A DNA stretch of 35,948 nucleotides, from NCBI GenBank assembly GCA_031269915.1, contig JAISYN010000061.1, positions 1 through 35,948 on the forward strand. Direction: 5' to 3'. Both the position numbers and the translations under genes were made by a program. Under the pieces are notes generated by a model. The model was not told where the DNA came from and ran no database searches. It saw only the letters and a program-made list of their open reading frames with translations. This DNA is from Synergistaceae bacterium. Its GTDB lineage: Bacteria > Synergistota > Synergistia > Synergistales > Synergistaceae. How positions within the stretch are numbered: the stretch's first letter is position 1; each line of letters starts with the position of its first letter. Shown here one piece after another: positions 32,233-35,948 of the stretch.

Positions 32233-35200
32233 ATGGAAGAAAGAAATCATTGCCGATACTCTAAAAAAGGTTTATATGACCCGAAATTTGAACATGACGC
32301 CTGCGGAATTGGTATGCTCGTGAATATCAAGGGCGTAAAATCACACGCTCTCGTGAGGGACTCGCTGAGGGCGCTGATCAATCTCACGCACAGAGCCGGA
32401 GTCGCGGCCGATCCGGATGTGGGGGACGGCGCTGGAATACTGTTGCAGATTCCCCATCGTTTTTTGAAACGCGACTGCGCCGGAAGGGGGATTGATCTGC
32501 CAGACGAGGGCGGATACGGAGTCGCCATGATGTTTGCCTCGCCCGACGAGCCGCGGCGCGAAAAGACGCTCGCGATATTCGAAAGCATCGTCGCTTCCGA
32601 AGGGATGGAGGTCATAGGCGCGCGCCATGTGCCCACATATCCCGCCGCCGTGGGCAAACCGGCGCGCGGCGTCTGCCCGGCGATCGTCCAGGTTTTCATC
32701 AGGCGTACTGATGGCATGCCGCGCGAGGATTTCGAGCGAAAGCTGTATGTCGTTTCAAAACACGCCTTAGCACAGATAAGAAACGTCAAGTACATGGAGT
32801 CCGATCCTTATTTTTACCTGGCGAGCATATCGTCGAGGACGATCGTCTACAAGGGCATGCTGATCCCCAGGCAGATGGACGCGTTTTACATCGACCTTCG
32901 CGACGAGGACGTGGAAAGCTCCATCGCCCTGGTTCATTCGCGCTACTCGACGAATACGTTCCCCAGTTGGGAGAGGGCGCATCCCATCAGGCACATCATA
33001 CACAACGGGGAGATAAACACCATTCGCGGCAACGTCAACTGGATAAAGGCGCGCGAGTCCATTCTGGAATCCGAAAAGTACGGCGCGGACTACGAAAAAA
33101 TCCTGCCGATCATCAACGAGGACGGAAGCGACTCGGCCATGCTCGACGACTTTTTGACCTTTATGATAAACGCCGGTTACAGCCTCCCGCACGCCCTGAT
33201 GATGGCAATCCCGGAGCCGTGGGAGAAGGACGACGCGATGGATTCCGACAGGAAGGCGTTTTACGAATATTCGAGCTGCCTGATGGAGCCCTGGGACGGC
33301 CCCGCGGCAATAGCCTTCACCGACGGAGTTATCGCCGGCGCGAGGCTCGACAGGAACGGGCTCCGCCCGTCGAGATACTGTGTGACGAAAAATGATATGG
33401 TCATACTGTCGAGCGAGGTAGGGGTTCTACCCATACCGGATTCCGAGATCATACGCAAGGACAGGCTGCGCCCCGGACGGATGCTTCTCATAGACACGCG
33501 CGAGGGCAGAATAATTGAGGACGACGAGATAAAATCGTCCGTGGCGTCCGGCGCGCCGTTCAAAAAATGGGTGAGCGAGAACATACTCGAACTGAGCGGC
33601 CTGCCATCGAATCGCGGTCCCGGCGTCAGATGGCGCGACATAATGAGGGAGAAACGCGAGGCGGGCAGGCTTTCGCCTTACGAACAGGCGCTGATGAAGA
33701 ACCTCATCGGCCTGGAGTCGCTTTTCGCCTCCACGGAGAACGCGGATTTCGAGCCCTGCGCGCTTTTGGAAGCGGAAAAAATATTCGGTTACACGTGGGA
33801 GGACTTGATCCTCACGCTCAAACCGATGGCGGAAAACGCGGACGAGCCCATATCATCGATGGGCGCCGATATTCCGCCGGCCGTGCTCTCCGAGAGGCCC
33901 CAACTGCTTTACAACTACTTCAAGCAGATGTTCGCGCAGGTGACCAACCCCCCGCTCGACGCGCTCCGGGAGGCGAATGTCACGTCGTCCTCGGTGCAGT
34001 TCGGCAGCGAGGGAAATATGCTCTCGCCGGGGCCGGAAAACTGCCGCATGATACGCCACGGAACCCCCGTGATCTCGGATTCGGAACTGTTGAAGCTCCG
34101 CAACATAAATGAGCGCGGTTTCAAGTCCATAACGCTGCCGATGCTTTTCAACGACAAACTATCGAACGGCCTCAAGAAATCGCTCGACAATATACTTCTC
34201 GCCGCCGACATAGCGGTCGCGGACGGCTATAATATTTTGACGCTTTCGGACAGGGGCGCGGGAGAAAACAGGGTGCCGATTCCCGCTTTGCTCGCGACCG
34301 GGGCGCTGCATCATCATCTTATCCGAAAAAAGACCCGCCCCAGGGTGAGCGTCATCATCGAAAGCGGCGAACCGAGAGAGGTGCACCATATCGCGGCATT
34401 GGTAGGATACGGCGCTGACGCCGTAAACCCGTACCTCTCTTTCAGGATCATCAGGGACATGGCCTCGCGCAAAGCGCTGAAAGCCGACGAGGATACGGCC
34501 ATGTCGAACTACATTGACGCCCTCACCAAAGGGATCGTCAAGGTCATCTCCAAGATGGGTATTTCGACGGTGCGAAGCTATCAGGGAGCGCAGATATTCG
34601 AGGCCCTGGGCGTGAGCGAACAGGTGGTGAACGAGTATTTCACCGGGACTACCACGAGAATAGGCGGCGTGACGCTGAAAGAGATAGAGAATGAGAGCCG
34701 GGCACGGCACGAGGAGGCGTTCAGTTCCCTCATGGCCGGCGAACCGCTCGATCCCGGCGGGGAAATGAAATGGCGTCACGGCGGGGAGCATCATCTGTTC
34801 AACCCCGAGAGTATTTACTATTTGCAACAGGCGTGCCGCACGGGAGACTACGATACCTTCAAGAAATTTTCGGCGATGGCCTCGAGCAGGACGGATTACC
34901 TCAAGAACATCAGAGGGCTGCTCAACATAGTGACGCGGGGCAAGCCGATCTCTCTCGACTCCGTGGAACCGGCGGAGAATATCATGAAGCGTTTCAAGAC
35001 GGGCGCGATGTCGTACGGTTCGATAAGCCCGGAGACTCACGAATGTATCGCCATAGCGATGAACCGCATAGGCGGGAAGAGCAACAGCGGCGAGGGAGGC
35101 GAGGTTCCGGAGCGCTGGGCGCCGCGCGCCGACGGGCTGAATTCGTCGAGCGCGATAAAGCAGGTGGCTTCCGCGCGATTCGGGGTGACGATAGCGTACC

Positions 35201-35948
35201 TGAACAACGCGGCCGAGATACAAATCAAGATGGGACAAGGCGCGAAGCCGGGCGAGGGCGGGCATCTTCCCGGCACGAAAGTGTATCCGTGGATCGCCCG
35301 GGCCAGAAACTCGACGCCCGGCGTGGCGCTGATTTCCCCGCCGCCGCACCACGACATATATTCGATAGAGGATCTGTCCCAACTGATTCACGACCTCAAG
35401 AACGCGAACAGACGGGCGAGAATAAGCGTAAAGCTGGTATCGGAGGCCGGAGTCGGCACGATAGCGGTCGGAGTCGCCAAAGGGCTTGCCGACGTGATAA
35501 CCATAAGCGGCTACGACGGTGGAACGGGAGCCGCCGCGCGGGGCAGCATAAGGCACACCGGCCTGCCGTGGGAACTCGGTCTGGCCGAGGCTCATCAGAC
35601 GCTTCTGCTGAATAATTTCAGAAACCGCGTCACTCTCGAAACCGACGGCAAGCTGCTGACGGGGCGCGATATCGTGATAGCGGCCCTGCTCGGCGCGGAA
35701 GAATTCGGTTTTGCGTCCTCCGTCCTGGTGGCGCTGGGCTGCGACATGATGAGGGTTTGCAACCTCGACACGTGCCCGGTCGGGATAGCGACGCAAAACC
35801 CGGCGCTCCGAAAAAAATTCGGGGGCAAGCCGGAACACGTGGAGAATTTCATGCGGTTTTTGGCCATGGAGGTCAGGGAATGGATGGCGATGGTCGGCGC
35901 TCACACGTTCAACGAACTTATCGGACACGTCGAACTGCTCCGCGTGAA
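32233..35948 (+). CDS. gltB: Glutamate synthase large subunit (partial, C-terminus outside window)
   Basis: Starts at ATG 32233 behind AAGGAA and stays open to the window end (1238 codons of about 1500), which is why the track lists only shadows. The propeptide ends before Cys24 ([13 protein letters not shown]), the N-terminal nucleophile of the glutamine amidotransferase domain. The central domain follows, then the FMN synthase domain: [39 protein letters not shown]. The [3Fe-4S] ligands are in [15 protein letters not shown] (C-x5-C-x4-C). It makes glutamate from glutamine and 2-oxoglutarate with NADPH or ferredoxin. It is divergent from the amt-PII gene, so the pair forms a nitrogen-assimilation locus. 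Confidence 0.97.
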   Translation, partial: MEERNHCRYSKKGLYDPKFEHDACGIGMLVNIKGVKSHALVRDSLRALINLTHRAGVAADPDVGDGAGILLQIPHRFLKRDCAGRGIDLPDEGGYGVAMMFASPDEPRREKTLAIFESIVASEGMEVIGARHVPTYPAAVGKPARGVCPAIVQVFIRRTDGMPREDFERKLYVVSKHALAQIRNVKYMESDPYFYLASISSRTIVYKGMLIPRQMDAFYIDLRDEDVESSIALVHSRYSTNTFPSWERAHPIRHIIHNGEINTIRGNVNWIKARESILESEKYGADYEKILPIINEDGSDSAMLDDFLTFMINAGYSLPHALMMAIPEPWEKDDAMDSDRKAFYEYSSCLMEPWDGPAAIAFTDGVIAGARLDRNGLRPSRYCVTKNDMVILSSEVGVLPIPDSEIIRKDRLRPGRMLLIDTREGRIIEDDEIKSSVASGAPFKKWVSENILELSGLPSNRGPGVRWRDIMREKREAGRLSPYEQALMKNLIGLESLFASTENADFEPCALLEAEKIFGYTWEDLILTLKPMAENADEPISSMGADIPPAVLSERPQLLYNYFKQMFAQVTNPPLDALREANVTSSSVQFGSEGNMLSPGPENCRMIRHGTPVISDSELLKLRNINERGFKSITLPMLFNDKLSNGLKKSLDNILLAADIAVADGYNILTLSDRGAGENRVPIPALLATGALHHHLIRKKTRPRVSVIIESGEPREVHHIAALVGYGADAVNPYLSFRIIRDMASRKALKADEDTAMSNYIDALTKGIVKVISKMGISTVRSYQGAQIFEALGVSEQVVNEYFTGTTTRIGGVTLKEIENESRARHEEAFSSLMAGEPLDPGGEMKWRHGGEHHLFNPESIYYLQQACRTGDYDTFKKFSAMASSRTDYLKNIRGLLNIVTRGKPISLDSVEPAENIMKRFKTGAMSYGSISPETHECIAIAMNRIGGKSNSGEGGEVPERWAPRADGLNSSSAIKQVASARFGVTIAYLNNAAEIQIKMGQGAKPGEGGHLPGTKVYPWIARARNSTPGVALISPPPHHDIYSIEDLSQLIHDLKNANRRARISVKLVSEAGVGTIAVGVAKGLADVITISGYDGGTGAAARGSIRHTGLPWELGLAEAHQTLLLNNFRNRVTLETDGKLLTGRDIVIAALLGAEEFGFASSVLVALGCDMMRVCNLDTCPVGIATQNPALRKKFGGKPEHVENFMRFLAMEVREWMAMVGAHTFNELIGHVELLRV

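Noticed and set aside
34159-35928. 589-aa minus-strand ORF, the longest listed in this region
   Set aside because: It lies opposite the gltB frame, whose translation shows Cys24, FMN and [3Fe-4S] motifs. The minus ORF has arginine- and histidine-rich content without any family motif, typical of antisense shadows in GC-rich coding DNA.

Overview
This window looks like chromosomal DNA from a Gram-negative, probably anaerobic bacterium. It encodes periplasmic receptors for a TRAP transporter, a lipoprotein, an exported flavodoxin, CoA-dependent fermentation-type enzymes and a glutamate synthase. A Synergistota-like host is a guess from this gene mix; nothing in the sequence proves taxonomy. I see no rRNA, tRNA or CRISPR array.

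Region 1 (1 to about 6200) is a redox/detoxification locus. A MerR-type regulator, cut by the left edge, is divergent from an aldo/keto reductase. Between them is a textbook MerR promoter: 19-bp spacer with a perfect 16-bp palindrome inside. Downstream on the + strand are a double-domain esterase lipoprotein, a truncated hydrolase remnant, a second aldo/keto reductase, an exported flavodoxin, a DUF4405 haem-type membrane protein and a DUF4491 membrane protein whose 3' end appears frameshifted.

Region 2 (6556-15259, + strand) is an uptake and oxidation operon: three paralogous TAXI-type TRAP receptors around a single fused TRAP permease, then a cupin, an iron-type alcohol dehydrogenase, an SDR dehydrogenase and a metallo-beta-lactamase-fold lactonase. 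The first receptor carries a single-base amber stop close to its C-terminus.

Region 3 (15348-16313, - strand) is a PD-(D/E)XK nuclease-family transposase (Rpn-like), lying between the ends of the two large operons.

Region 4 (28116 down to 16458, - strand) is an eleven-gene catabolic operon: class III CoA-transferase, acyl-CoA dehydrogenase, enoyl-CoA hydratase, HIBADH-family dehydrogenase, 4-oxalocrotonate tautomerase-like protein, MmgE/PrpD protein, SMP-30/gluconolactonase-like protein, SDR, second MmgE/PrpD protein, aldehyde dehydrogenase and second HIBADH-family dehydrogenase. The SDRs of regions 2 and 4 are close paralogues, so I read the converging operons as one pathway. My inference is import of an unknown organic acid by TAXI-TRAP, then oxidation, lactone opening, dehydration/isomerisation and CoA-level steps. 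The substrate cannot be read from the sequence.

Region 5 (28538-35948) is nitrogen assimilation: an Amt ammonium transporter fused to a PII (GlnB/GlnK) domain, split by a 1570-bp ISKra4-like element with a 9-bp target duplication, and, divergent from it, gltB (glutamate synthase large subunit), which runs off the right edge. Exact removal of the IS restores a 584-residue Amt-PII frame. gltB is absent from the supplied ORF track because it has no stop in the window.
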